The notes under the pieces were generated by a model. It worked only from the letters and a program-made list of their open reading frames with translations, did no database searches and was not told the origin of the DNA. A DNA stretch of 64,000 nt from Phymorhynchus buccinoides (lineage: Eukaryota; Mollusca; Gastropoda; Neogastropoda; Raphitomidae): assembly GCA_017654935.2 (NCBI GenBank), contig CM065690.1, positions 32,481,532 through 32,545,531 on the forward strand, given 5' to 3'. The translations under genes were made by a program, and so were the position numbers. This document shows, piece after piece, positions 44,792-54,821 of the stretch. Each line of letters starts with the position of its first letter. Within the stretch, counting starts at the first letter, position 1.

Positions 44792-45416
44792 ATAGCCAAT
44801 TGAGTTACTGTTTTTATGGAAAAAAAATCAGTGGGATAATGCTTAGGGAAGGCAGGTGAGATGAATGAAAGTTATAAAATACAACTTGCGCAATTGCATG
44901 TCCTGCAAGCCAGCAAAGGATTTCTTTATCAGTTTATGGAATAAGATAGTAAGGAGAAAGGTAAAGAAAAAGGTAACTTTGAGCTGCCTTTTTTTGTGTG
45001 CAACGTTTTGTAAATTATTCCTTTGAAACTGTTAGAACTTTCTTTTTAAAAGATTTTTGAAAGAGATCAACACAGAAACTCCCTTGCTTAGTTAATAATC
45101 TTGTTATAAATGCATGCCTACCAATACCATTTCATTTTTCTCTTGAAATTGGATAGTTAAAACTCAAGTTACAAGATGGAAAATAGACAGATGATGTTAG
45201 AAATCTTCCTTGATTTCAAAGCTGTTTGTGTTTTATGAACTCTAGGTGGATAAACAAAACTTGCTATTTTCATTCTTGTTTGGTTTAGCTTTTTGTGCTT
45301 TTCCCCCTTTATTTTAAAGTGCTTTTTTGCTTCCAAAACTCTGGGAAGATTAACATCTATAGATAGTGATTTTTATTCTTGGTTTGTTTAGCTTCTTTCC
45401 TCTTTTGATATTTTAG

Positions 45417-45607
45417 CTGGTGTGGAGTCCTCGGCAGAAACGGTGGAAAGCGCAGCGGCGTACCTGTTTGACCTGTTCAGGGCCACGGCCTGCGTGGGGC
45501 AGACGGAGGCATGGAACCTGCGCAACACCTTTGGTCCTTACCCCGCCTCCCACGCCACTAAAGCCTGTCAGACCATCAACAGGATGGTGACGTGGCTGCC
45601 AGAAAAG
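45417..45607 (+). CDS. ASCC3: ASCC3 exon 2 (residues about 84-147)
   Basis: 191 bp between ATTTTAG and GTAGTT, phase 1 in and phase 0 out. It encodes GVESSAETVESAAAYLFDLF, then RATACVGQTEAWNLRNTFGP and YPASHATKACQTINRMV. The (I/V)ES.AA.LF..F and FGP(F/Y)P...AT.AC...NR pattern matches the ASCC2-binding N-terminal region of ASCC3. Confidence 0.93.
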
Positions 45608-46027
45608 GTAGTTACTGATCTCATTTGGTGTTGATCATGCCATGTTTACTGCATGGAGTTGTTTGTTTTCTTCTTACTACCAGGGATGTGAGAGCTGCGC
45701 GTAAATGCGTTTTTTTCATTTTGAAAAAAAAGTACAGAGTGATTGTCGAGTTAGGTAGCCTTTCTTTGTGCGCACAGACAGTGAAAACGAAAGCAGTTTG
45801 TAGCATGAGTACAATCCCTTGACTGAATTTTGTAAGAAAAAAATTGATGTCTGAGGCAAAAGTTTTGTTTAAGCACTTTGAGTTTGACAATGCCATCACT
45901 ACGCTTTTTTGTTTGGGGCCCTCTCACATCCCTGTACTACGTTTCTTGTTTTAACTCATTCTGCCCTAAAGAAAAGAAACAACTGTCTGTCTGGGGTGAA
46001 AAAATGCAAAAAACGCCCTGGTACGGA

Positions 46028-46150
46028 GCAGTATAGAGGGTCCTAGAGGAGGATAGAGGGTCCCAGTGGCATTGCGAATGCTAAAAAGATTTTTTTCTAG
46101 TGTATCCCTGGGACCCCCTGCATATTTTTTTAGAGGGTTCTAAAAGGGGC
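46028..46150. repeat. Truncated copy of the CAGGGCTCCC MITE
   Basis: AGTATAGAGGGTCCTAGAG ... CAGTGGCATTGCGAATGC ... CCCTGGGACCCCCTGCATAT matches the middle of 44,574-44,791; both ends are lost. Confidence 0.8.
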
Positions 46151-46470
46151 GTTGGCGTCGATGGTGTTGCTCGTGTGGATCAGTTTTCCCCTCCATAGGC
46201 CGTCCTCGGGACCACCGGGCGACCTGCTCCGTACCGGGGAGTTTTTTGTTTTGGGATTCTTTTCAGACCAGGGAGTTCTGTCGGGCACAGGCACAGGCCT
46301 CCACTTATTTTCCTTATCAAGCTGTCAAATATTGATAGGATTGGTTGGCCTTCCCCAGCGCTAGCTGTCCTCAAAAATATTTTTGGCCGAGAGAGTAGGG
46401 ATGTACCCTGGGCAAGGCATCTCCTCTTTGTACAAATTCTATCCCAGCCATCCAAAATAGCAGCTCCCCC

Positions 46471-46690
46471 TCTGCTATTTGGCAGTCACAGTCGGCAACG
46501 ACAGATCGGCGTATGTACAACTCCTTTGCACTTTGCATTTGCATAGGTTCGTATGAGCAAACTTTGAGTTCTGCTGTTTGGCAGTCACAGTCGGCAACAA
46601 CAGATCGGCGTATGTGCAACTCCTTTGTACTGTGCACTTTGCATTTGCATAGGTTCGTATGAGCAAACTTTGAGTTCTGCTGTTTTCCAG
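46471..46690. repeat. Tandem duplication abutting the exon 3 acceptor
   Basis: Two units of about 99 and 106 bp (TCTGCT(A/G)TTTGGCAGTCACA, GTCGGCAACnACAGATCGGC, GTATGT(A/G)CAACTCCTTTG, TTTGCATTTGCATAGGTTCG, TATGAGCAAACTTTGAGT). A third unit begins TCTGCTGTTTTCCAG and is cut off by exon 3. Units 1 and 2 have GGCAG where the third has the real acceptor TCCAG. Confidence 0.88.
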
Positions 46691-46972
46691 ACGCTGCAAG
46701 AGTTGAGCAGCAGCCCGGACCAGCGCGGGGACGGGGACGGGGCAGAGATGCAGGAGGACTTCGGCACGGGCATCAAGTTCTCCATGGGCCCCTGGCCCCA
46801 GGAGCACCACCTCTCCTCCTCAGACTCAGAGGACGAGGCGGCGCTGACCAGGGAGTTCAGCCTGCGCTACGCGGGCAAGACCATCGACGAGCTGAAGGCC
46901 TGCAGAGAGGAGAGGGAAGGCCACGTGGCTGACGGCAAGGACTCCGTGGACTCTCTGTGGCTGCAGAGCCAG
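46691..46972 (+). CDS. ASCC3: ASCC3 exon 3 (residues about 148-241)
   Basis: 282 bp (94 codons, phase 0 both ends) between GTTTTCCAG and GTAAGA. Encodes TLQELSSSPDQRGDGDGAEM, an acidic linker with SSSDSEDEAALTREFSLRY, then LKACREEREGHVADGKDSVD and SLWLQSQ. Position and the final (F/L)W(C/L) motif before the next exon agree with ASCC3. The acidic middle part is less conserved and longer in Ser/Asp than I expect for vertebrates. Confidence 0.85.
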
Positions 46973-48293
46973 GTAAGACCTTTCGTGGGTATCGCCTTTT
47001 TCATAATTTGAAAAGAAACAACTATCTGTTTGGGGTGAAAACACACACCAAAACCCCCCAACCCACCTACAAACTGAAGGATTTGGAGATAGGGCTATGC
47101 CCGAAACATGTTGCTGTTTGTATTTTACTATTATTTTTCATTGATTTTGTTTGTCCCAACCACTTAACTGACTTAGTTGATTCCTTTCATATTGTGGCAT
47201 GATTTCTTCTTTTTCTGTGGTGGTGTCCAGCTTCTTTTCCTGCAGTTATTTGTTTTAATGACCTTGAAACTTATAAGCCACAAACCAAATCAATTTCTTA
47301 CCAGGTTTTAGAGTTGTGTCATGTGACAAACCAAAATCAAAAGTGCCTTTTGAGATTTTTTTCCATTCTTGGTGCTCAATGGATTTGATGCGCACAAGAC
47401 CTGTGATGCTGAGATTTGAATGAAGTTGATGAAATCATGTTGTCATTTCAAGATTGCAGAATAAACAATTTCTTAGAAATACTTCAAATAGCCCCAAAGA
47501 TAATGCCCTTTATGTCAATGATTCAATTTTTACATTTTTTAAAAATAAGAAAAAGTCTGGTATTGGTAGTAGCACAGTATTGTGCAACAAAAGTTTGAAA
47601 CTGCTATGCCACCAGCCTTCAGCTTCCCCCTCCCCCCCCTCATCCTCCTGCTTGCATAATTACCAAAGAATAAATTGCTGGAATCTTTATATATTTTTTT
47701 GCTATTGGGGTCTGCAACGAACACCTTTTTGCAAGAGTGAATGCCCTTGGTGGGTGGGAAGAAGATGGTTGAGTACTGACCAAACAGGGCGATAACTCTC
47801 GCCAATAACCCTATTTGATGCCACTAAATGGCTGCCTTTCACAAGAGTGAATGCCCTTGTCAGTACTGACCAGCAAGGGCAATCACTCTCACTGTCAAGG
47901 GCGTTAATAACCCTAGTTGCAGAGGCCTATTCTGTTTGCTTAGTGTTTGCTAGACTGTGTAATTCTTGTTTGCTAAACTGTTTTACCGCTTGCTTGCTAG
48001 CTGCTATATAATGGCATGGGTGCAACTTTTCCTGGTATACAAGGATTTCCTGTTTTTGAATTTTACCAGAACAGGAAGCTCATTTTTTTTTTTTTTCAAA
48101 CAAGATCTTATGTGTTTCTACTGTATTTTTCAAGCACATTAAAATAAGCATTTGTATAAATTGTGGAAAAAGCAAACTAAAATACCTTCATAAATCACTT
48201 TTTTCTTCAGCTGCAGGGGGACTCCGGCCTTTCATTTGTTTTCATTTTGTGTAGTTGCACCCATGTAATGGTGTTTGATTGCTTGTCATTCAG
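46973..48293. other. ASCC3 intron 3
   Basis: Contains two diverged copies of a block near 47,735-47,920 (CAAGAGTGAATGCCCTTG, ACTGACCA, AACCCTA) and, at 48,225-48,270, TTTCATTTGTTTTCATTTTG and GTTGCACCCATGTAATGG, the same repeat that precedes the motif V exon at 21,670-21,712. Confidence 0.7.
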
Positions 48294-48410
48294 GTGAATG
48301 CTTTCTTTGCTGGGGAGGACACAGGCCTTGGACTGAGCACGGGAGAGCTCTGCTCTCACATTGTGGATGTGCTGAGCTCAATGCGCTCTGATGATGAGCT
48401 GCAGAATGAG
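48294..48410 (+). CDS. ASCC3: ASCC3 exon 4 (residues about 242-280)
   Basis: 117 bp (39 codons) between GTCATTCAG and GTGAGC. Encodes VNAFFAGEDTGLGLSTGELC, then SHIVDVLSSMRSDDELQNE. The (L/V)C..(L/V)...L.S..S.DELQ(N/D)E pattern is typical of ASCC3. Duplicated in inverse at 63,232-63,368. Confidence 0.93.
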
Positions 48411-48429
48411 GTGAGCACACTTTCCACAG

Positions 48430-48448
48430 TATATACTCTCTCTCTCTT

Positions 48449-48529
<81 letters not shown>

Positions 48530-48596
48530 GTGTCTGTCTGTCTCTCTCTCTCTCTCCCTCTCTCTTCTGTTTGTGTGTGTGTGTGTGTGTGTGTTT
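48430..48596. repeat. CT and GT microsatellites
   Basis: CT at 48,436-48,528 and 48,541-48,564, then TG at 48,573-48,594. Confidence 0.93.
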
Positions 48597-48678
48597 TTAA
48601 ATGTGCTCATCTTTAATTGTAAGAATAGGCATCGCTAAAAAATCTTTATCCTTGTTAAATAAAGTTGTTTCTCAGTGT

Positions 48679-48703
48679 TCTCTCTCTCTCTCTCTCTCTC
48701 TCT

Positions 48704-48767
<64 letters not shown>

Positions 48768-48775
48768 CTCTCTCC
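48679..48775. repeat. (CT)n microsatellite
   Basis: CT tract with CCC and CGT interruptions. The fold-back counterpart is the imperfect poly-A at 62,560-62,868. Confidence 0.93.
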
Positions 48776-48840
48776 GACCTATTTTGACATCACAATATTT
48801 TCTTATGTTTGTACTGCTGTTTTTAAAAAACGACCTGTTT

Positions 48841-49082
48841 CAGTTATTTGAGCTGTTGGGTTTTGAACTGTTTCAGTTGTTTGAACTGTCAAGTTTGTAA
48901 TTGTGTTAGAGCTGTTTGAACTGTCAGGTTTTGAACTGTTTCAGTTGTTTGAACTGTCAAGTTTGTAATTGTGTTAGAGCTGTTTGAACTGTCAGGTTTT
49001 GAACTGTGTTTCAGTTGTTTGAACTGTCTAGTTTGTAATTGTGTTTGAGCTGTTTGAACCGTTAGGTTTTGAACTGTTTCAG
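48841..49082. repeat. 68-bp minisatellite reiterating the exon 5 acceptor
   Basis: TTTCAG followed by TT(A/G)TTTGA(A/G)CTG occurs five times, with exon-like starts at 48,844, 48,877, 48,945, 49,015 and 49,083 (spacing 33, 68, 70, 68). Only the last opens into the real exon. The second to fourth reach an in-frame TAA after seven codons (CTGTCAAGTTTGTAA-type), and the first reaches one by reading through. Confidence 0.92.
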
Positions 49083-49203
49083 TTGTTTGAACTGTTGGGC
49101 TTCGACCGCTTTGAGTTCATTCAGCTGCTGCTGCAGAACAGGAAGGCCTTTGTAAAAACCTTCGCTCTGGAAGCCACAAGAGAGGCCATGCTGCAGGCAC
49201 CAA
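49083..49203 (+). CDS. ASCC3: ASCC3 exon 5 (residues about 281-320)
   Basis: 121 bp (40 codons plus one base) between CTGTTTCAG and GTAAGA. Encodes LFELLGFDRFEFIQLLLQNR, then KAFVKTFALEATREAMLQAP. LFELLG...(L/F)E(L/F)I..LLQNR is a highly conserved ASCC3 motif. The preceding minisatellite copies its first codons. Confidence 0.95.
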
Positions 49204-49903
49204 GTAAGATAACCCCGGGGAGAGGGGCTTTGGAAAAAAAAAAAAGAAAAAAAGAAAGAAGGAAAAGGATGCTATTCATATGCAAATATTTTTATTTAGT
49301 GTTATTTATGCTAGCAGTTTGATATATATATATATATATTTACTTTTATTACAATGTTCTGTGGTATATACTGGTTGGATACATTTTTGCTTTATGCTGT
49401 AAATGAAAAGATCTCAATCTGCTAGTCGGTTACGTGTCACTCAAAAGAGACAAACACCTGAATGCATGGACATATACATATTGATTCATGCAACTCACAT
49501 ATGGCCTGCATAACTAAAAGACTATTTAAAATATAAACTATGCTACTCTATCATTGAAGTTTTTCCACATCCTGCTCCATGACGCGGCATACTGATCAGC
49601 GGGTGCGAGCTGGCTGGGTCATTATCCTTCTGTGTCCCTATACGCCCATGCAGCATATCGGCCATAATTAAGTCCTTGTTTCAAATGGAACCGACCCTCC
49701 TTTTTAAGTCTTTATTTTTTCCTGAGAGTGATTGTGGGTCCCAAAGAGAAGAAGAAGTTTGCAAGTAGCATAGAATGTTTTTGAAAGAATGTACTTAAAA
49801 AATGGATTAGATTACTTCTAGCCACATTAATGGCAAACTTTCAGCTTCACTGCTTTCACATTTGGTTGTTGGCCATAAAAATGCTTGATTTTCATGTTTG
49901 CAG
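49204..49903. other. ASCC3 intron 5
   Basis: Poly-A-rich GAAAAAAAAG stretch and a TA microsatellite at 49,324-49,340. No other feature. Confidence 0.6.
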
Positions 49904-49956
49904 AGATGAAAAAAGAGGAACAGCGCCCTACCTATGGATGTCAGGTCACTGTACAG
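49904..49956 (+). CDS. ASCC3: ASCC3 exon 6 (residues about 321-338)
   Basis: 53 bp between TGTTTGCAG and GTCAGT. With one base from exon 5 it reads KMKKEEQRPTYGCQVTVQ; P.YGCQVT(I/V)Q is invariant in animal ASCC3. A very small exon, well supported by phase. Confidence 0.93.
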
Positions 49957-50138
49957 GTCAGTCTGGTATGATCGACAGAAAACCTGTCATCAAACTCCCT
50001 GGTGGTATGCAATAACTAGCTAATTTTTTTTGACGCACTCATATATGTGTGTAGATTTGTTAATGCTCCTGGAGGGTCAGGATGAGGGTGGGGGTGGGGG
50101 TAATAAATATGGCGTTAATTTATTTTCACATATATTAA

Positions 50139-50610
50139 CTCACTCAGCACTGGCCAGTTGCTTCCCCTTACAAAACCGTTCAGGACGGGCCATTTGACTA
50201 GGTTCGAAAACCCATCACCACAAAAAAGTTATGAAAAGTTATGGACTGATATTTTCAGATAAGATTACTACCACCATGCACTAAACGATCGTAAAAATAT
50301 CAGATTTCCATACCTTCGTCGTTTGTCTCCTATTGACGAAAACAGCTAACACATAGAAAGAAGGAAAATTTCACATTCCGATCTTTGACCCCCCTCTACA
50401 ACCAAACATGAATGGGAAGTCTGCAATGATTGGTTGATTTCAAGAGAGGCAAGGTCAAAGCAAACTGAAAATAGGTTATGACTTTGCACCGGAAAGCTGG
50501 TTACATGCCAGAAATCAAAACCTCTTGAAAACTCTTATGAGCCGGAGGCCATTCGTCCTAAACGGTTGTGCGAGCCATGAGCCGGATCCGGCTCATTCGT
50601 CCCGAGTGAG
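50139..50610. mobile_element. About 472-bp MITE with TTAA target, intronic
   Basis: Ends TTAACTCACTCAGCACTGG and CGTCCCGAGTGAGTTAA; TTAA at 50,135-50,138 and 50,611-50,614. The fold-back copy at 60,543-61,137 is about 120 bp longer and differs by many small indels. Confidence 0.82.
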
Positions 50611-50614
50611 TTAA

Positions 50615-51614
50615 TAAATATGATTTCAGTGTGTGCAAAGCAAAAAAAAAAAGGTTTTGTATTTTTAAACATTTTTTTAGGAGTCTTTTAGCCAGGGTAC
50701 GTCAACAACAACAGCAAACATACTTTTATTCAGAAGTCAAAGCCTGTGTCTTAAAAGAATTCCACAAAAGATCAAGGGCACATGTACAGGCATTGATCCG
50801 AGATGCCAGTGCCTTGAAACCTCTCAAACATATCTTTGAAAAACTAAAAAAGACAGCCTTAAAGACCCACCAGATCACGTGTCAAAATCACGGGTTTCAC
50901 GTGTTTTCCCTCTTATAGCTGGAAAGAAATCTTGTTTTGATCAGGTCTCACTACTATGCAAATGCCCCCAAATTCCAAGCGAAACATAATTTTAAAGAGT
51001 AGCCTCAGTTTGAACTTGGGGACGTTTCTATGTGGGTCACAGCTACCCAGAAAAAAACCAAGGGACTTAATCGTGGCGCGTCAGTGTATCTTTAAAAAAC
51101 TTTAGCTTCTTAAGATGAACACTATGACTGTTGCCCCAATGACTTTGAGAGACATTCTAGAGACTGAGCTTTAAGTAAACCGGCATTGTTATATGAAATC
51201 TAAGTTAACCAGTGTATGGGCAAGTCCTTTTCAAGTGTGAAAACCAAAGGCGGCCCATAACTTCGTCTTTCAATTGGGGGGATGTTTATCCTGCCCCACG
51301 CCCAGCGGTCTTCATCTAGACCATTACTGGTGCGCAGGATGCGTGCTATGTGAATTCATGCCTTCCATCTCTCCAACACAGCACTGCCTACATTTACGAT
51401 TGTTATAAAGAAAGAGCAAAATAAAACGATAGACCTACTAAACAAAGATCATGGCTATAATATTATACATGTTTTCCTCTTTTAGTTTTACATCTGAAAT
51501 TAAAGGAAGCAATCGTTTTTAGTTTAAATTGTTATTGTTTTGTGCCAAATAAGTCTGTTGTCTTTTTTACTTCTAAGGCAATAAACAGCTGTTCTGTTCT
51601 GTTCTGTGCGCAAC
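50615..51614. other. ASCC3 intron 6, no gene seen
   Basis: AT-rich sequence. Short frames (for example 50,631-50,918) have no recognisable domain and recur, broken, in the mirrored arm. Confidence 0.6.
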
Positions 51615-51812
51615 CTTGGTTATAAGTCTCATCCTAACGACTTCCCCAACCGAAGTCAGGTATTCCTTAACACCTGGCTGAAGTGAGGACATTATAAAGC
51701 GTCTTTCCCAAGGACGCAACACCAGACCGAACAGGATTCGAACCCCACAACCGTAAACCTTTGGGATTATGAGCGGGCAATTCTAACCACTCTGCCATGG
51801 GGCTTCCGTGAA
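51615..51812 (-). repeat. tRNA-derived SINE family C
   Basis: On the minus strand the head is CCCCATGGCAGAGTGGTTAG (A-box) with GTGGGGTTCGAATCCTGTTC (B-box), giving a tRNA-like T arm. It is followed by GTTGCGTCCTTGGGAAAGAC and GCTTTATAATG, a conserved SINE body. The mirror copy is at 59,268-59,475. Confidence 0.85.
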
Positions 51813-51904
51813 CTTCTGAACACTAATGCATGATGGGTGAAACCACATGTTAGAAAAGCAGGAATTCTGAATTCATGTTTGTTATTTTTTAGGTTATCCT
51901 GAAA

Positions 51905-52061
51905 TTGCAATACTTTGTTGATGTTTCAATCATTACTTTGACACTGTTACTGGGTTGGTGGTGGATGTTTCAATCATGACATTGACACTGTTACTGGGTT
52001 GGTGATGGATGTTTCAATCATGACATTGACACTGTTACTGGGTTGGTGATGGATGTTTCAG
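51905..52061. repeat. 46-bp tandem repeat abutting the exon 7 acceptor
   Basis: Unit ACTGTTACTGGGTTGGTG(A/G), TGGATGTTTCAATCATGACA, TTGAC, about three copies. In the last one TTTCAA is TTTCAG, and that is the acceptor of exon 7. Confidence 0.92.
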
Positions 52062-52195
52062 TCGGTGGAAGAGCGGGAGCTGCAGAAACAGATACGGCGG
52101 GAGGAGAAGCGTCAGAACAAGAAGGAGAGCAAGAAAGGGGAGACCACCGACCTCAGAGCCATGGCCTTTGACCCCCAGGAAATGAAAATGGCCAG
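52062..52195 (+). CDS. ASCC3: ASCC3 exon 7 (residues about 339-383)
   Basis: 134 bp between GATGTTTCAG and GTATAC. Encodes SVEERELQKQIRREEKRQNK, then KESKKGETTDLRAMAFDPQE and MKMA(R). RREEKR followed by (C/A)FDP.E(L/M) matches ASCC3. Basic and acidic low-complexity helix. Confidence 0.94.
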
Positions 52196-52302
52196 GTATA
52201 CTATGTGCTAAAGCATTGATAATGATGATGACAGTGATGTGGTAAGGTTACACATGTTCTTTCTTTCACAACACAAATAATGTTTTACCTTTGCTAACAC
52301 TT

Positions 52303-52838
52303 TCAGTGATGTGATGGTGATGATGATGGTGATGACAGTGATGATGTGATGATGATGACAGTGATGATGATGATGATGATGATGACGGTGATGATGATGA
52401 CGGTGATGATGATGATGACGGTGATGATGACAGTGATGGTGATGATGATGATGACAGTGATGATGATGGTGATGATGACAGTGATGATGATGATGATGAT
52501 GACAGTGATGATGATGATGATGATGACTAGACATGATGATGATGATGACTGTGATGATGATGATGACAGTGATTGATGATGATGATGATGACAGTGATGA
52601 TGATGACGATGATGACGGTGATGATGATGATGATGACAGTGATGATGATGATGATGACATTGATGATGATGATGATGATGACAGTGATGACTGATGATGA
52701 TGATGATGATGATGATGACGGTGATGATGATGACGGTGCTGATGATGATGACGGTGATGATGACAGTGATGGTGATGATGATGATGACAGTGATGGTGAT
52801 GATGATGACAGTGACGGTGATGATGATGACTATGACAG
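52303..52838. repeat. Imperfect (GAT)n microsatellite, about 535 bp
   Basis: GAT repeats interrupted by GACAGT and GACGGT roughly every 9-30 bp. Counterpart (ATC)n at 58,235-58,765. Frames (MMMTVMM, HHHHRHHH) are artefacts. Confidence 0.97.
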
Positions 52839-52927
52839 CTTTATTTAGTCCTACCCGCAGAATGAAATAAGTGGAAGCAAGAAGACCTGGATGGAAAAAT
52901 GAAACAATCCCCACGTTGTTTGTACAG

Positions 52928-53069
52928 GGAGGCAGCGTTGCGTAACGCCAAGAGCAAGCCGCTGCTATCGGGGCGCACCATACAGCCGCAGATGAGAGAG
53001 AAGTTCCCCTTTGTGTTCGACCAGTACGAAGAGGCAAGGCAGTCCTCCGCCTTCGTCAGCGGAACTAAG
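52928..53069 (+). CDS. ASCC3: ASCC3 exon 8 (residues about 383-430)
   Basis: 142 bp between TTTGTACAG and GTGAGA. Encodes EAALRNAKSKPLLSGRTIQP, then QMREKFPFVFDQYEEARQSS and AFVSGTK. The E.AL.NA...P.LS...........(P/H)(F/H)V(F/Y)D...EA...SAF..G.K pattern matches ASCC3. Confidence 0.95.
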
Positions 53070-53104
53070 GTGAGAACGAGGGGACAAGTATGGTTCCAGA
53101 TTGG

Positions 53105-53265
53105 GTGTAGGGTGGCACAGAGGTAACGCGTTCGTCTTGTGTCAAGTAAACCCGAGTTCGAACCTGGGTACAGGGGGTTTTTCCTCTCACTTTGCACTAG
53201 GCCTTAAGGTCTGAACGTGGAGTCTTTCGAATAGAGACGATAAACCGAGGTCCCATGTCATTAAA
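53105..53265 (+). repeat. tRNA-derived SINE family B, head and body, intronic
   Basis: GGTGGCACAGAGGTAACGCG (A-box) and ACCCGAGTTCGAACCTGGGT (B-box), then GCACTAGGCCTTAAGGTCTG and GAGACGATAAACCGAGGTCC. Only 35 bp downstream of exon 8. Confidence 0.85.
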
Positions 53266-53509
53266 AAATAAAGATTCTCACAGCTTAGTTTCCGAATGAA
53301 GGAAACGTAAAACTGATCTCTGTCGAAAAAATCAACAACAACAAACCCAGAACATAGAGAATAAAGAGATGCTATGCTATATATATGCTATGCTATATAT
53401 TACATTTTCTGATTGATTTCTTTCTTGATTTCTTTTGAATGAAACCTCTTTGTGTAGTTGCTTGTCCCAAATTTCTTTTCAGCATTTCAACTTTTTCTTT
53501 TGATTTTTT

Positions 53510-53745
53510 TTTATATATATTTACGCGTTGGACTGTAGAGGGGAAGTATTGTTTTTTTAATTTAGATCTTGATTGTTTTTTGCTCCTTTTGTTGCCTGCT
53601 TTTTACTCCTTTTGCTGTTTAATTCTTTGTCTGTGTTGATAATGGCGCATTCGCCGAAATATCCAGTAGTTTTGTTTTGTTTGTTGTGAATGAAATAACG
53701 TCACTTTGCACTTATCGTGTAGTGGTTTGTTTGTTGTGTGTGTTT
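53510..53745 (-). repeat. Dispersed repeat shared with 23,848-24,112
   Basis: GGACTGTAGAGGGGAAGTAT, GCGCATTCGCCGAAATATCC and TAACGTCACTTTGCACTT are reverse complements of the 23.9-kb copy. Confidence 0.8.
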
Positions 53746-54169
53746 CTTTTGAACACGACTTGTCTTTGAAAATGTTTGTAATGCTCAGTACATTTGAATG
53801 ATGAATGAGGGTGCAATTAAATTGCTCAAAATGTTACTAATTCTGATGAGAATATGAACAGTGATTATGGTGTTATGTTAGAGATTACTGATTACAAATT
53901 AATTTGGAGTCATTTCTCTGATCTCTTCCTAGAATTTGGAGTCCCTTTCCTGATTTAGGGACTTTTGCATTTTTTTCTTTATTGTTTTTATGCTGTGCAT
54001 ATATACAAATATAGGACCAGCCCTACAAGGCAATAAAATCTTGCCTAATTTAATCCCCTATTCTGATAGCAGGCTACTACCACCTGTAGTAATCCGCCCG
54101 GCGGATATTTAATTTACATCATGTCAGTGCTTTCTTGTTGTTAATAATGCAGTGTTGGTGTGTTCACAG
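53746..54169. other. ASCC3 intron 8, right part
   Basis: AT-rich, no feature. Reappears in reverse at 56,807-57,235 with very few differences. Confidence 0.6.
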
Positions 54170-54296
54170 CTGGTGCTGCCCGAAGGCTTTGAGCGCAAGG
54201 ACGAAAAGGAGTATGAGGAGGTGAACATCCCCCCCAGTGACCCTGCCCCCACCGCTATCGGCCAGCACAGGGTGCCCATTGACTCTCATCGATGAG
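54170..54296 (+). CDS. ASCC3: ASCC3 exon 9, with 1-bp insertion (residues about 431-472)
   Basis: 127 bp between TGTTCACAG and GTTAGT. Encodes LVLPEGFERKDEKEYEEVNI, then PPSDPAPTAIGQHRVPIDS. After that an extra base (CTCTCATCGATGAG against CTCTCTCGATGAG in the mirrored copy) breaks the frame and makes a stop. The mirrored copy is 126 bp and gives PIDSLDE, as expected. Error or allelic mutation; the gene is otherwise intact here. Confidence 0.9.
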
Positions 54297-54565
54297 GTTA
54301 GTTTGCTGACCACAGCCAATAGGGCGTTTGCTACGAGTGTTCGTTCACTATACCAGACTACTAATTTGCCTGGAGCTCGTTCTGCCCGAGTTGCGCTGAC
54401 CTCTCTAATTCACACTCTCTAAATTCAACTCAGTGAAAATTCAAGGTCACCGGCGCGTGGCAAATGCTCTATTGGTTAAAAAACAAAGACTCTCTAACTA
54501 GCAAAGGTTTTACAATGTAATTGAAGTCACCATTATTGGTCAAAGTCATGGGGATCGTTTCAGCA

Positions 54566-54821
54566 TTAACCCTTTCAACGCCAGCCATTTTTTCAGCTAA
54601 AACTTTCCATTAAGCTTACGCTGGGTGGAAGAGAAAAGATTTTATCTCCAATATATGGGAATATAAAACTGTGACATTGCATAAAATAGGGCCTATCCTT
54701 ACCTCCCAAAATTAAGAACATCAGGCCATTGGCTAACATCACCCTCATTTTATGCCTTTTAGTGACATGGGTGTTAAGTCATTGTGGTGCCAAGAGGCGA
54801 CATTGGCGATGAAAGGGTTAA
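54566..54821 (+). mobile_element. piggyBac-type MITE with TTAA ends, intronic
   Basis: Starts TTAACCCTTTCAACGCCAGC and ends TTGGCGATGAAAGGGTTAA. About 256 bp, with GACATGGGTGTTAAGTCATT near the right end. Same family as 22,639-22,885. Confidence 0.87.

Noticed and set aside
52303..52838. His- and Asp-rich frames in GAT/ATC repeats
   Set aside because: Simple trinucleotide repeat inside an intron between two well-placed ASCC3 exons.
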